Origin: Verrucomicrobiaceae bacterium
GTDB lineage: Bacteria; Verrucomicrobiota; Verrucomicrobiia; Verrucomicrobiales; Akkermansiaceae
Length of the DNA stretch: 64,000 nt
Assembly (NCBI GenBank): GCA_027486655.1
Contig: JAIXOR010000059.1
Location: forward strand, 79,523-143,522
Reading direction: 5' to 3'
This document shows positions 25,641-35,212 of this stretch, in pieces. The stretch's first letter is position 1. Each line of letters opens with the position of its first letter. The notes beneath the pieces were generated by a model. That model had not been told where the DNA came from. It saw nothing but the letters and a program-made list of their open reading frames with translations, and did no database searches. The translations under genes were made by a program, and so were the position numbers.

Positions 25641-27806
25641 TCACTTCTTCTTCCCGCCCGCGTCGCGGTTGGATGCGTCCACGTCGATCTGGGAATCGAA
25701 GGGTTTGGAGGTGTCCTTTCCGCGCAGAGCCGCAAGGTCGCGTGCTGGCAGGGATTTCCGGATCCCGTCGATCTGCAGGCCGATGTCCTTGACGAAAGCT
25801 TTCACAAAACCCGCGGGAAGGCCTTCCATGCCTTCGGGAATGCGGACTGTTAGATGATCCGGATCGATGAACGGCGTGGCGTCCTGCAACTCCTTGTTGT
25901 CCTCCTCGACGAGTTCCTTGAAATGCGCGGCCGCGCCCGACTTCCGCATCGCGGTCTCGCAACCGGCGATCACATTGCCACGGATCACCACGTTGTGCGG
26001 AGTCCGCGTGTCGCGATCAAGGATGCGGAACAACTCCGGATACCTCGATTTCCAGGGTTCCTCGCGATAGGGAACGGATGCGAGGTCCGCCGCAAACCCC
26101 GGATCCTGGATCGTGTATCCCCGGCTCACTCCGCGGGAATCGATGTGGATGCCGCGCGTGCATTCGAGAAACAGGTTGTTCACCAGCCGTTGATCGTGCC
26201 CGCCGCCGATGAATCCGCCGCTGGCCGCCTTCCAGACGATGTTGCCCTCGATCAGCGATCCGCAGCTGCCATCATCCATGTAAAGCGCGTTGGCGTTCAT
26301 GCTGTGATGGATGAAGTTGTGCCGGATGATGTTGCCGCGGGCGGTCCATGCGGAGTTGGTGTAGATGGCGCCGAGATCGCTGGAGCCCAGGCCGACCCGA
26401 TAGATTTCGTTGCGCTCGATGAGGTTGTCATTTCCGCCAAACACGATGCCCGCGTTCGGTACGTCGTGAATGCGGTTGTGGCGCACCACATTGCCCACGG
26501 TCTCCGAGCGCCGACCTTCGCCCGCGGTGATCGCCGGGACCGGGGAATGCGCACCGGTGTGGTGGATGTGGTTGTTGAGGATCCGGTGCCCGCCGGGCGT
26601 CAGCGACTTGCGGATGCCTCCGGTGAAACGCACGCCCTCGCGGCCGGTGCCGGTGATTTCGCACGAGCGCACCTCGTGGCGGGTTCCTCCAGTGAGGTTC
26701 ACCCCGCACTCGGCGGTGTCACGGATCCGGCAGGCTTCCACGCACACTCCGGTCCCGCCGCGAACGGTGATTCCGTTTCCAAATCCTCCGGCGATGTCGA
26801 GATCCCTGAAAACCACATGGGAGGCATCCCGGAGTTCCACCACCGCGGCGCGTGCGGCGGAAATCACCACCCGCCCTTTTCCCGGTGGCCAGAAAAACAG
26901 GGTCCGTCCCTTGGCATCCACACTCCACTCGCCGGGCTCGTCGATTTCCTCCAACAGGTTGACCGCCTGCCATTGCTCCTCGCCAAGCTTGCCGGCGTGG
27001 CCCGCTCCATACTTCGATCCGATCCCGCCGGGCACGGGCACTGCGAAGCGGATGGTTTTGGTCGCCGGGTCGACCGAGGCCACCCTCACCGATTGCCGCG
27101 TCCAAGGCACGCGCCAGAACCCTCGCAGCCAGAGACCATCTTCGGAGGCCGCTTGGATCCAACGTTCAGCCCGCTCGTTGCGATACTTGAACACGCCGCC
27201 GTGCTTGGCCGGAGACATCGCCCGATCCAGCACCTCCCCCATGCGCTCGTAGCCTTGGTTCGGCCAGCGGGACAGCGGCATTCTCAGCCCCTCGTGATAC
27301 AACTCCAGCCACGCATGACCTCCGAACAGCTCAGGCGGACGCGTGACCCGCACACCGAACTCCGCCAGATCAAGGGCGACCACCCGGCTGCGGGCTTCCG
27401 GAACCATCCGCGCGAGCAAGGAGGGATCGCGCACGGGTTGGAAGTCCTCCGTGCCCACCTGCCTGCCCAGCGAAAGCGTCGCCCGCCCCCCCGCGGCCGG
27501 GCGGATGGATGTCGGTGCCTGTGCCGTGCCGGAATGACGCGCATCCAGCACAAGCGGGCGGTCGGCCAGGTAAGTCCCCGGCGCGAGAACCAATTCCACC
27601 GCCTTGGAAGGATCGGCCTTCCGGCGCGCGGCAAGGGCCTCCAGCGCCCGGTGCATCCCGACCACCGGCGTCGATGCGGAGGATCCATCCCCCTCCTTGC
27701 CGGATGCAGCCACATGAAGAACCGCCCCGCACAACACATCGGTCATCAGGAAAGGCAGCGTCAGCAGTATGGCTCGGGTCATCGGAACGAAGGAGGGGTT
27801 TGCCAT
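25641..27806 (-). CDS. Secreted right-handed parallel beta-helix protein
   Basis: About 721 residues from the ATG at 27806 (GGGGG lies upstream at workable spacing). ATGs at 27830 and 27782 are alternatives. A signal peptide (AILLTLPFLMTDVLCGAV) is followed by the usual start of verrucomicrobial pectate-lyase-like proteins, in which HVAASGKEGDGSSAS leads to a PGTYLADRPLVL strand. From about residue 330 the repeated short strands of a parallel beta-helix are obvious (VVFRDLDIAGGFGNGITVRG, HRILNNHIHHTG, NVVRHNRIHDVPNAGI, NIIRHNFIHHSMNANALY). Such proteins are lyases, hydrolases or epimerases acting on polysaccharides. It is divergent from the GH95 gene, 100 bases away, suggesting a shared glycan target. 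Confidence 0.85.
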   Translation of the reverse strand: MANPSFVPMTRAILLTLPFLMTDVLCGAVLHVAASGKEGDGSSASTPVVGMHRALEALAARRKADPSKAVELVLAPGTYLADRPLVLDARHSGTAQAPTSIRPAAGGRATLSLGRQVGTEDFQPVRDPSLLARMVPEARSRVVALDLAEFGVRVTRPPELFGGHAWLELYHEGLRMPLSRWPNQGYERMGEVLDRAMSPAKHGGVFKYRNERAERWIQAASEDGLWLRGFWRVPWTRQSVRVASVDPATKTIRFAVPVPGGIGSKYGAGHAGKLGEEQWQAVNLLEEIDEPGEWSVDAKGRTLFFWPPGKGRVVISAARAAVVELRDASHVVFRDLDIAGGFGNGITVRGGTGVCVEACRIRDTAECGVNLTGGTRHEVRSCEITGTGREGVRFTGGIRKSLTPGGHRILNNHIHHTGAHSPVPAITAGEGRRSETVGNVVRHNRIHDVPNAGIVFGGNDNLIERNEIYRVGLGSSDLGAIYTNSAWTARGNIIRHNFIHHSMNANALYMDDGSCGSLIEGNIVWKAASGGFIGGGHDQRLVNNLFLECTRGIHIDSRGVSRGYTIQDPGFAADLASVPYREEPWKSRYPELFRILDRDTRTPHNVVIRGNVIAGCETAMRKSGAAAHFKELVEEDNKELQDATPFIDPDHLTVRIPEGMEGLPAGFVKAFVKDIGLQIDGIRKSLPARDLAALRGKDTSKPFDSQIDVDASNRDAGGKKK

Positions 27807-27906
27807 CAGGAGTTCGCCCCCTACGCGCATCTTGGCAAGTCCCCTTTCAACGATGGAATCCGGGATCCTCCCGCGTATCCCATGAAACTCATTTCACCCA
27901 TCCGCC

Positions 27907-30225
27907 ATGAAAGCCCTGCTTCTCGCCGCACTGTTTGTCGTTTGCGCCCATTTCAACAAATCCGCGGCCTCCGAGCATCCGGTGGAATCGCTGGTGAACT
28001 GGGAGGACTTTCTCAGCCGCCATGATCCACTCTGGGAGCAACTTCCCAGGCAGTGGAACGAAGGGGCCTTCGTCGGCAACGGCCAGCTCGGAATGATGGT
28101 CTACGCCACCCTCAAGGACAACCGCATCGACTTCCACCTCGGTCGACAGGATGTGACCGACCACCGCAAGGCCCCCGATCGCAAGACGTCGATGGGCGTG
28201 CCCGGCGCATCCGTGCTCTGGGACCACCCGCGCCTCGACATCGGCCGCATGGCGCTCCGCCCCGCAGGCCGCATCCAGGATGGCACGATGCGGATGCACC
28301 TCTGGAATGCGGAAATCACCGGCAGCGTCGTGACCGACCTCGGGGAACTGAAAATCCGCGCCTACACACCGCGCGACCGGATGGTCCAGATCATCGAGGT
28401 GGTCTCGTCCGAAAAGACCCCGGATGGGAAACCCGCACTCTGGAAATGGGACTTTCTTCCCGGCAACCCGATGTCGCCCCGCGCCCAGGTCTTTCCCGAT
28501 CAGGCGAAGAAATCCAACTACGTCACCAATCCGAATCCGGTTGCCGGTGAGACCGCCGGAGTGAAGACCTGCGTGCAGCCCCTTCTCGCCGGGGGCGACT
28601 ACGCCACCGCCTGGCAGGAAAAGAAACGCGCGGACGCCCACGCATCCACCCTCTTCATCGCCACCGCCAATGAGATCCCCGCCGCCGGTGCCTCCGCGGC
28701 CGCCGCCGTGAAGGAGGTGAAGGAGGCCGCGGAACTTCCCGCCGTGGATGTTCTAACAGCCCACCGCGGCTGGTGGCACGCGTTCTATCCGGAATCCTTC
28801 CTCACCATCCCGGACGCGCGTCTCGAAGCCTTCTATTGGATCCAGATCTACAAGTTCGCCAGCGCCTCGCGCGAGGGCGGACCGGCCGTGGACCTCTTCG
28901 GCCCCTGGTTCCGCGTGAGCCAGTGGCCGGGCATCTGGTGGAACCTCAACATCCAACTCACCTACTGGCCCGCCTACGCAGGCAACCGCCTCGCCCTCGG
29001 CACCAACTACCTCGACGTCGTGGACCGCCACTTCGACGACCTGCTGAAGGGATTCATCCAGGCACCCACTCTCGGCGACTTCGCCTGGGCCATGCACAAC
29101 TACTGGTGGCAGCTCCGTTTCGCCGGCGACTGGAAGGGCGTCAACGATCGCTGGCTGCCCAAGGCCAAGGCCGTGCTCGCCGGTTACCTCCCGCGCCTTC
29201 GCAAGAACCCGGAGGGCCGTCTGGAACTCACCGAAATGGGCTCGCCGGAATACAACGGATTCAAAACCTATCCGAACACCAACTACAACCTCCACCTCCT
29301 CCGCTGGCTGCTCAACGCCCTGCTGGAAGCGGACGCACGCAGCGGCAAACCCGCGGACCCCGCCGCCGCGGAATGGAAACGCATCCTCGGCGAACTCATC
29401 CCCTGCCCCGCCGATGAAAACGGGCTGCGCATCGCCTCCAACCAGCCGATCGACATGTCCCACCGCCACTTCTCCCACCTGCTCGGGCTCTATCCGCTCT
29501 ATCAGCTGGATCCGGACTCCGCCGCCGACCGCGAGCTCGTGGTGAAGTCCGTGCTGCACTGGCACCGCATCGGCGGAGGCAAGGCCCTTGCCGGCTACTC
29601 CTACACCGGCGGGGCCTCGCTCTACGCCTCCCTCGGCATGGGCAACGAGGCACACGGCATGCTGCGTGACTTTCTAACAGGCAACATCGGTATCAGCGAG
29701 CTGCTGCCCAACACGATGTATGTCGAAAGCGGCGGCCGCAACCCCGTGATCGAAACACCCCTCAGCGGCGCATCCGCCACCATGGACCTCCTGCTCCAAA
29801 GCTGGGGCGGAAAAATCCGCATCTTCCCCGCCATGCCCGCCGCCTGGAAGGACGCCGCCTTCGACAAACTCCGAGCCATGGACGGCTTCGTCGTCAGCGC
29901 GATCCGGAAAAACGGCAATACCCAATGGGTCGCCATCACCAGCGAGGCCGGCGAACCGTGCCGCATCCACGTGCCGGACTGGCGCATGGCTCCCCGCGCC
30001 GAAGGAACGCGCAAACACCAGCTGCGTCCCGGCAAGCGTCCCGGCGAATTTGAAATCGATCTCCGCAAGGGCGAAAGCGTGCTGCTTTTCCCCGGAAGAG
30101 CCACCGGTGGCGCTTCCGTCCAGGCCCTCCCGATCGCTCCCGGCGACCGCAACCTCTACGGCGTCAAAAAAGGCAGGCATCTCAAGAAAACCCAGGCCTG
30201 GCCGGAAGTCCCGCTGCCGGACTGA
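27907..30225 (+). CDS. Glycoside hydrolase family 95-like enzyme (alpha-L-fucosidase/galactosidase type)
   Basis: A 772-residue exported enzyme with a signal peptide (LLLAALFVVCAHFNKSAAS). The N-terminal beta domain opens with the family hallmark WNEGAFVGNGQLGMMVYATL and IDFHLGRQDV. The central alpha/alpha barrel includes GPWFRVSQWPGIWWNLNIQL, NTNYNLHLLRW and MSHRHFSHLLGLYP. The C-terminal part has LQSWGGKIRIFPAMPAAWKD, which closes GH95 proteins. The family cleaves alpha-linked fucose or galactose from side chains of polysaccharides such as xyloglucan. The divergent beta-helix protein fits joint action on a plant or algal glycan. TCTAACA words occur twice inside the gene, at 28752 and 29673. 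Confidence 0.85.
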   Translation: MKALLLAALFVVCAHFNKSAASEHPVESLVNWEDFLSRHDPLWEQLPRQWNEGAFVGNGQLGMMVYATLKDNRIDFHLGRQDVTDHRKAPDRKTSMGVPGASVLWDHPRLDIGRMALRPAGRIQDGTMRMHLWNAEITGSVVTDLGELKIRAYTPRDRMVQIIEVVSSEKTPDGKPALWKWDFLPGNPMSPRAQVFPDQAKKSNYVTNPNPVAGETAGVKTCVQPLLAGGDYATAWQEKKRADAHASTLFIATANEIPAAGASAAAAVKEVKEAAELPAVDVLTAHRGWWHAFYPESFLTIPDARLEAFYWIQIYKFASASREGGPAVDLFGPWFRVSQWPGIWWNLNIQLTYWPAYAGNRLALGTNYLDVVDRHFDDLLKGFIQAPTLGDFAWAMHNYWWQLRFAGDWKGVNDRWLPKAKAVLAGYLPRLRKNPEGRLELTEMGSPEYNGFKTYPNTNYNLHLLRWLLNALLEADARSGKPADPAAAEWKRILGELIPCPADENGLRIASNQPIDMSHRHFSHLLGLYPLYQLDPDSAADRELVVKSVLHWHRIGGGKALAGYSYTGGASLYASLGMGNEAHGMLRDFLTGNIGISELLPNTMYVESGGRNPVIETPLSGASATMDLLLQSWGGKIRIFPAMPAAWKDAAFDKLRAMDGFVVSAIRKNGNTQWVAITSEAGEPCRIHVPDWRMAPRAEGTRKHQLRPGKRPGEFEIDLRKGESVLLFPGRATGGASVQALPIAPGDRNLYGVKKGRHLKKTQAWPEVPLPD

Positions 30226-30301
30226 CAGCTTCATCATTCCCTCACGGGTTTTTCACCAAGCGGGGATCGCCACCCCAGCCCGCGTCCGCAAGACTCGTTC
30301 C

Positions 30302-30781
30302 ATGACCGTTCTGGGACAGATCCGCGCCGCCATCCTCATCGTCATCATCGGCTTGGTCCTCAGCGGAGTCACCGCATTTCCGCTGCTCCATGAGATGAAC
30401 CTGCTCTCCGCCATCCTCGCCGGAGACTCACTCGACCCCGCAGCCCACCAGGGCCTCGTGCGATGGATCCTCACCGTGCGCGAGGGGCTCCACGTCACCT
30501 ATCAGAAATACCCCTTCATCGCCTACGGCACCGACTGGCTCGCCTTCGCCCACCTCATGATCGCGCTCTTCTTCATCCTGCCCTGGCGCGATCCGGTGAG
30601 ATACGAAGGTGTGCTGCGGATCGGCGTGGCTATGTCAGTGCTGGTCGTCCCGCTCGCCCACCTCTGCGGCCCCCTACGCGGCATCCCCTTCGGCTGGCGC
30701 ATGATCGACTGCTCCTTCGGCATCCTCTGCCTCCCCCCTCTCCTCTTCGCCCTCCACCGCACCCGCAGTCTCCAGTCCTGA
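30302..30781 (+). CDS. Small integral membrane protein of unknown function
   Basis: A 159-residue protein with four hydrophobic segments: residues near AAILIVIIGLVLSGVTAF, LAFAHLMIALFFILPW, IGVAMSVLVVPLAHLC and CSFGILCLPPLLFALH. A longer loop between the first and second contains EGLHVTYQKYPFIAYGTDW. No enzyme or transporter motif is recognised. Proteins of this size and plan are common in Bacteroidota and Verrucomicrobiota and remain uncharacterised. It lies 76 bases downstream of the GH95 gene on the same strand and is convergent with rapA, with a long palindrome in between. Confidence 0.7.
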   Translation: MTVLGQIRAAILIVIIGLVLSGVTAFPLLHEMNLLSAILAGDSLDPAAHQGLVRWILTVREGLHVTYQKYPFIAYGTDWLAFAHLMIALFFILPWRDPVRYEGVLRIGVAMSVLVVPLAHLCGPLRGIPFGWRMIDCSFGILCLPPLLFALHRTRSLQS

Positions 30782-30817
30782 TCCCCTTTCCGCCCACGAA
30801 CCCCACCCGCCCCCCGT

Positions 30818-30851
30818 ACGGATTATCTGTGCGGCCGCATCGATAATCCGT
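30818..30851. repeat. 34-bp near-perfect palindrome between convergent genes
   Basis: ACGGATTATC and GATAATCCGT form perfect 10-bp arms around a 14-base centre that contains the self-complementary TGCGGCCGCA. Only two positions on each side of the centre fail to pair. It sits between the stop codons of two convergent genes, where it could act as a shared transcription stop, but there is no T tract. A protein-binding site is equally possible. Confidence 0.6.
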
Positions 30852-30868
30852 CACGGCGGGTGGATGGA

Positions 30869-33559
30869 TCACATGCGCCAGACGAGGCGCAGGGAGTCGA
30901 GGCGGAGGCGGGGGAAGTCGATGGCGGTGATGACCTCGTCCCGCAGTCGGCGGAGTCCGTGGATTTCGTCGGCCGAGACCATCGGGTTGCGGGATGCGAG
31001 GTCTTGGAGGCGCTTGAGTTCGGCATCGAGGGATTCCGCGGCGCGGGTGCCGGCGGTTTCGATGAGTGCGGCGCTCTGGCGGGTGGCGATCGAGCGTGAG
31101 GCATCGAGCATCATGGGGAACATCTCGCGGCGGAAGGTTTCCTGGCCGACCAATCCGCGTGGATCTGCTGGGCGCAGTGCGGAGGCGGGAGGAGGATCGG
31201 CGGGGCGGCCCTGATGATCGGTGCAGGTGCGGATGACGGTGGGTGGCAGGAAGCGGTCGATCTGAAGCCGGGTGGGTGCGGTGGATTCGAGGATCCATGC
31301 GCATTCGAGCAACACGCCCTTGCCGCTGCCGGATTTCCAGACGGCGAAGGAGGCGTTGCCGGTCTCGCCATGGAGCAGTTGGTCGAGGGCGCCGAGAAAC
31401 ACCGGATGATCCGCGGTGAGGTAGGCGAGGTCCTCACGGGCAAGCGCCGTGGTGCGATCGAAGGTGGCGGAGAGTCCCTCCGGCGGCAGGTCGGCAAAGG
31501 CCTCGCTGTGGCGCTGGCCGCGGTGGAAATGATAGGCGCGGGAAAACAGGTCCGAGACATCGAGGCCGAGGCGGTCGAACAGGTGGACGACGAAGCGTTC
31601 GAACCGCGGGTCGTCGCCGGCGGAGCGGATCTCCTCTAACAACGAAGCCGCGGCGGATGGCGGTGGCGCGCCGAGTTCGATGAGACGGTCGTGTCCGGTG
31701 GAGAGCTCGCGGGAGATCCGGTCCTTGAGAGTTCGGCTGCGCTGGAGGAAGGTCCCCAGGTTTTGGGGGTCGAGGGAATCGAGCTCCGGGAGCAGGGCGG
31801 CGGCGAGGGCGGTGGCCCCTTTGAGCGGGCGGCTGAAGGCATCCAGTCCTTCGTGGAGCCAGCGGGCGTGCCATTCCGAGCGGCTGCCGCGGCCGAAGGG
31901 GACGTGGATGTGGACGGTGCCGGTCTGGCCGATGCGGTCGAGGCGGCCGATGCGCTGCTCTAACAACTCCGGATCACGTGGCAGCCCGAAGAGCACGAGG
32001 TGGCGGGCGAACTGGAAATTGCGGCCCTCGCTGCCGATTTCCGAGCAGATCAGGATGCGTGCGCCGTCGGGGTCGGCGAACCACGCGGCGTTGCGATCCC
32101 GCTGGAGCAGGGTGAGTTCTTCGTGGAAGAGCGCGGCTTCGATCTGGATCCCGGCGAGCAGTTTCCCATGCACGGCGATGGCGGCATCAGGCGAGGAGGT
32201 GATGAGCAGCACTTTGGCATCCTGCGGCAGCGAGCGGAGCAGCCCGGCCAGCCAGGTGTAGGGGGACTCGCCCTCCTCCAGCGGATGAAGTTGAGGCCGG
32301 CGCTCCGGGAATCCGCTGAGACGTTCACGGGTATTTCGGAACAGGACGCGCCCGGTGCCGAAGGAATCGATCAATCCGGAAACCAGCGGCGCGCGCGCGG
32401 ATTCATCGCCGCCGAGGAGCGCGTCGAGGTGGGCCATCGCACGTGGGGAGTTGGCCGCGAACGATGCGATGCCGTCCGGAATGCCGCCGGATTTCAAGGT
32501 TTCCACGGCGGCGGCGAGCGGGGCGTAGGCGGCGGCTTCCGCCGCAAAGGCGTCGAGATCCGGATAGCGCTCGGGCTCCAGCAGACGGAGCCGGGCGAAG
32601 TGCCCGGCTGGTCCGAGCTGCTGGGGCGTGGCAGTGAGCAAGAGCAGCGAGGGGATGGCGAGAGCGAGCGATTCCACCATCGCATAGGCCTCGGAAGGTG
32701 CGCCGGGCGACCATTCGAGGTGGTGGGCTTCATCGACGATGAGCAGCTCGAATCCGGCATCCCGGGCCTGGGCGGCGCGTTCCGGATCGTCTGTTAGGAA
32801 ACCGGTGGCGGCGAGGACGAGCTGGGAGTCGAGAAACGGATTGGTTTCCGGGTCGTGGGCCTGGATGGATTGGCAGCGGTCCTCATCGAAGATGGCGAAA
32901 AGCAGGTTGAAGCGGCGGAGGAGTTCGACGAACCACTGGTGGACGAGGGGCTCCGGCACAAGGATGAGGATCCGCGCGGCGAGGCCGGTGAGGTGGAGTC
33001 GATGCAGGATGAGGCAGGCTTCGATGGTTTTTCCAAGGCCCACCTCATCCGCGAGGAGGACGCGCGGATGAAACCTGGCGGCGGTCTCAGAAACGATGGC
33101 GAGCTGGTGGGGAATGAGGTCGATGCGGGCGCCGGCGTAGCCACGGGCGGGCGACTGGCGGATGCGGGTGTTCCAATCGAGCGCCTCAAGGCGCAGGTCG
33201 AACTCTCGGGGAGGGTCCGCGAGGCCGGCGAGCAGGCGCTTGTCCGGACGGATGAAATGAAGGGTGTCTAACAACTCCTCCTCCGGCACCCGGACTCCGA
33301 GGCAGTCGTATGACAACCGTTCGCCCTCGTGATGGATCGAGGCGACCACCAGTTCGCGTCCATCGCGATGATGAATGGTGTCCCCCGGCTCGAAGCGCAC
33401 CCGGACGAGTGGCGCGGTGCTGAGGGCGTAGGCCCGGGTTTCCTCGGCGGCGGGGAAGCGCAGCCGGACGATGTCCCCCTCCACGGAAATGACGCGGCCC
33501 AGACCGAGCGCGGGTTCGGAGGTGGAAATCCATCGCTGGCCGGGGGCGGGGCGTGACAT
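30869..33559 (-). CDS. rapA: RNA polymerase-associated SNF2-type ATPase RapA
   Basis: An 896-residue protein that matches the RapA/HepA plan: a translocase that helps recycle stalled RNA polymerase. The start at 33559 (MSRPAPGQRWIS) aligns with the family's N-terminal domain (GQRWIS, then LGLGRVIS and FEPGDTI). The helicase core has Walker A DEVGLGKTIEA (Lys about 177), Walker B VDEAHHL (about 275), LLTATPQQLG, and the second-lobe ICSEIGSEGRNFQFA and QRIGRLDRIGQ. The C-terminal domain is less conserved. Three TCTAACA words and one TGTTAGG lie in the gene, three of them encoding Leu-Leu as TTG-TTA. Convergent with the membrane protein gene and divergent from the secreted protein gene. Confidence 0.93.
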   Translation of the reverse strand: MSRPAPGQRWISTSEPALGLGRVISVEGDIVRLRFPAAEETRAYALSTAPLVRVRFEPGDTIHHRDGRELVVASIHHEGERLSYDCLGVRVPEEELLDTLHFIRPDKRLLAGLADPPREFDLRLEALDWNTRIRQSPARGYAGARIDLIPHQLAIVSETAARFHPRVLLADEVGLGKTIEACLILHRLHLTGLAARILILVPEPLVHQWFVELLRRFNLLFAIFDEDRCQSIQAHDPETNPFLDSQLVLAATGFLTDDPERAAQARDAGFELLIVDEAHHLEWSPGAPSEAYAMVESLALAIPSLLLLTATPQQLGPAGHFARLRLLEPERYPDLDAFAAEAAAYAPLAAAVETLKSGGIPDGIASFAANSPRAMAHLDALLGGDESARAPLVSGLIDSFGTGRVLFRNTRERLSGFPERRPQLHPLEEGESPYTWLAGLLRSLPQDAKVLLITSSPDAAIAVHGKLLAGIQIEAALFHEELTLLQRDRNAAWFADPDGARILICSEIGSEGRNFQFARHLVLFGLPRDPELLEQRIGRLDRIGQTGTVHIHVPFGRGSRSEWHARWLHEGLDAFSRPLKGATALAAALLPELDSLDPQNLGTFLQRSRTLKDRISRELSTGHDRLIELGAPPPSAAASLLEEIRSAGDDPRFERFVVHLFDRLGLDVSDLFSRAYHFHRGQRHSEAFADLPPEGLSATFDRTTALAREDLAYLTADHPVFLGALDQLLHGETGNASFAVWKSGSGKGVLLECAWILESTAPTRLQIDRFLPPTVIRTCTDHQGRPADPPPASALRPADPRGLVGQETFRREMFPMMLDASRSIATRQSAALIETAGTRAAESLDAELKRLQDLASRNPMVSADEIHGLRRLRDEVITAIDFPRLRLDSLRLVWRM

Positions 33560-33666
33560 GCGGGTTGGCGTATAGAAGCGGGACGGGACGGGGTCGAGGC
33601 CAATGGCAGCGGCGCGGGCACGAATTTTTTGACAGTCCGCCCGCGGAGAGCGCAGCATCCGCCGCG

Positions 33667-34722
33667 ATGACACGCCCCCCCGTTCTCATGCTCCTGATGG
33701 TTTCCCGGATGATCGCCGCTCCGGCGGTGACGACGCTCACGCTGGTGGACGAGCCGGGATACAACACGCTCCAGATCACGGTGAGCGGCCAGTATCTCTC
33801 GACCTCCCACACGCAGAGCAAGCTGACCGGCACGGTGGGTGCCTGGCTGGATGTGGATCACCCGAGCGAGACCACCCGCGAGCTCACCTTGTTCAACGGG
33901 TTGATTGCGGGCAGTGATTTCTCGGCCACGGGCACCGCATCGAGCTTCGGGTTTCCGTTAGGCACCTATCAGCTCAACGCGACGGGTCTTGCCGGAACAT
34001 TCTTCACCATTCAAGCGCCGGGGACGGTGACTCCGGCGACGGGCACCTTCAACGCCGCCCAACACCGGTTCGTGATCGATCAGGGAACGGTCACCGGAAA
34101 CGCCTTGGGGCAGTCCTATCAGTCCGCCTTCAACAGCCAGAATCCCTTCGCGGGGACGGGATCGGGGACCGGATCCGTCACACTGACGCCGGCGGGTGCG
34201 GATGCGGATTCGATCCTCTATCAGGTCGTGGTGGTGGTGCCCGGAGTAAGTGTGAGCGACTCGATGCTGGTGGGCAATCCGCCGTTCACCAGCAACGTCA
34301 CGGTGACCGGCACCGGCACGATCAAGGCGGCGGGCGTGATCGACGTGCCGCGCAGCGGATACGTGGCCTGGACGCTTCGCGAGGGGATCGGAGGAGCCCC
34401 CTTCAACGGCGATGTGAATGGCGACGGAGTGTCCAACGGCATGGCGTGGGCGATGGGGCTCGGATCCCTGCCATCGGCAGCGGCGCATTTGCCGCGGGTC
34501 ACCTCTTCGGAGCCTCCGGAATTTGAGATTCCATTCGCCAACGGCGGATCGAGGGCACCGTTGTGGATCGAAGTGGCGGAATCCCCCGGTGTCTGGACCG
34601 TGCTGCCTCCGGAGGATTGTTCGGCAGGAGAGAACCCGCTGTCGGTGGGGACGCAGGGCACGGTGCGGGTGGCCGCGACGGGAGCCAGCCGCCGATTCAT
34701 CCGTTTGCGGACGGAGGAATGA
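33667..34722 (+). CDS. Secreted verrucomicrobial protein with dockerin-like loop
   Basis: The ATG at 33667 gives 351 residues with a signal peptide (PPVLMLLMVSRMIAAPA). The body is beta-rich and Gly/Thr-rich (TLTLVDEPGYNTLQITVSG, GTGSGTGSVTLTPAGADAD), as in cell-surface sandwiches. Near residue 250 it has DVNGDGVSNGMAWAMG, the single calcium-loop motif that precedes the stereotyped C-terminal domain of many Verrucomicrobia exoproteins, and it ends RRFIRLRTEE in the style of those proteins. No catalytic motif. It is divergent from rapA across 107 bases and convergent with the DUF1353-like lipoprotein gene. Confidence 0.75.
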   Translation: MTRPPVLMLLMVSRMIAAPAVTTLTLVDEPGYNTLQITVSGQYLSTSHTQSKLTGTVGAWLDVDHPSETTRELTLFNGLIAGSDFSATGTASSFGFPLGTYQLNATGLAGTFFTIQAPGTVTPATGTFNAAQHRFVIDQGTVTGNALGQSYQSAFNSQNPFAGTGSGTGSVTLTPAGADADSILYQVVVVVPGVSVSDSMLVGNPPFTSNVTVTGTGTIKAAGVIDVPRSGYVAWTLREGIGGAPFNGDVNGDGVSNGMAWAMGLGSLPSAAAHLPRVTSSEPPEFEIPFANGGSRAPLWIEVAESPGVWTVLPPEDCSAGENPLSVGTQGTVRVAATGASRRFIRLRTEE

Positions 34723-34750
34723 GCCGGGGAGGCCGGAGGAGGCCGATGTA

Positions 34751-35212
34751 TCAGCGTAGCTCCTTGGAGAGCGAGTAGGCGGAGACGGTTGCGTGCATGA
34801 GGCGTGCTTTTTCCGCACTCACTCCGTAGGCCAGCAGGACTTGATGAAACAAGCGGTCTGCGCGGCTCCGCGACATTCCCGGCTGGGTGAACAACCAGTC
34901 GTGAAACACGGCCGCCCAGGTTTCCGGATGATTCACGCCATCGCCAAGGCGCGACTTGATGGCCGCAGGCGCGGTGATGCCGTTGCTGGTGTATCCCTTC
35001 TGGACCACCCAGCGTTGGCCATCCAGATCCACCGACCATTCCTTCTTCACCCGGTAGTGACCATTGGCAAGGCGCTTCAGTTTGGGAACCTCGGGAGTGC
35101 CCGGAGCCCGGTTGATTCCACCCGTGTTCGGAGAACCGCCAGCCATGCCATATGGCACGCAAGAGGAAACCAGGATGATGGCCAGCAAGGCAGCAAGTCC
35201 GCGGAAGTTCAT
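34751..35212 (-). CDS. DUF1353-like lipoprotein
   Basis: From the ATG at 35210-35212 the product has 153 residues. Its lipoprotein signal (LLAIILVSSC) places the Cys at about residue 18, followed by a Gly/Pro linker. The C-terminal domain has the pattern of DUF1353 proteins: a strand (WSVDLDGQRWVVQKG), YTSNGITAPAAI, then HPETWAAVFHDWLFTQPG and a helix (RADRLFHQVLLAYGV). DUF1353 members occur in phages and bacteria and their activity is unknown. The conserved His/Asp in FHDWLF suggest a small hydrolase, but that is speculation. No neighbouring gene clarifies its role. Confidence 0.7.
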   Translation of the reverse strand: MNFRGLAALLAIILVSSCVPYGMAGGSPNTGGINRAPGTPEVPKLKRLANGHYRVKKEWSVDLDGQRWVVQKGYTSNGITAPAAIKSRLGDGVNHPETWAAVFHDWLFTQPGMSRSRADRLFHQVLLAYGVSAEKARLMHATVSAYSLSKELR

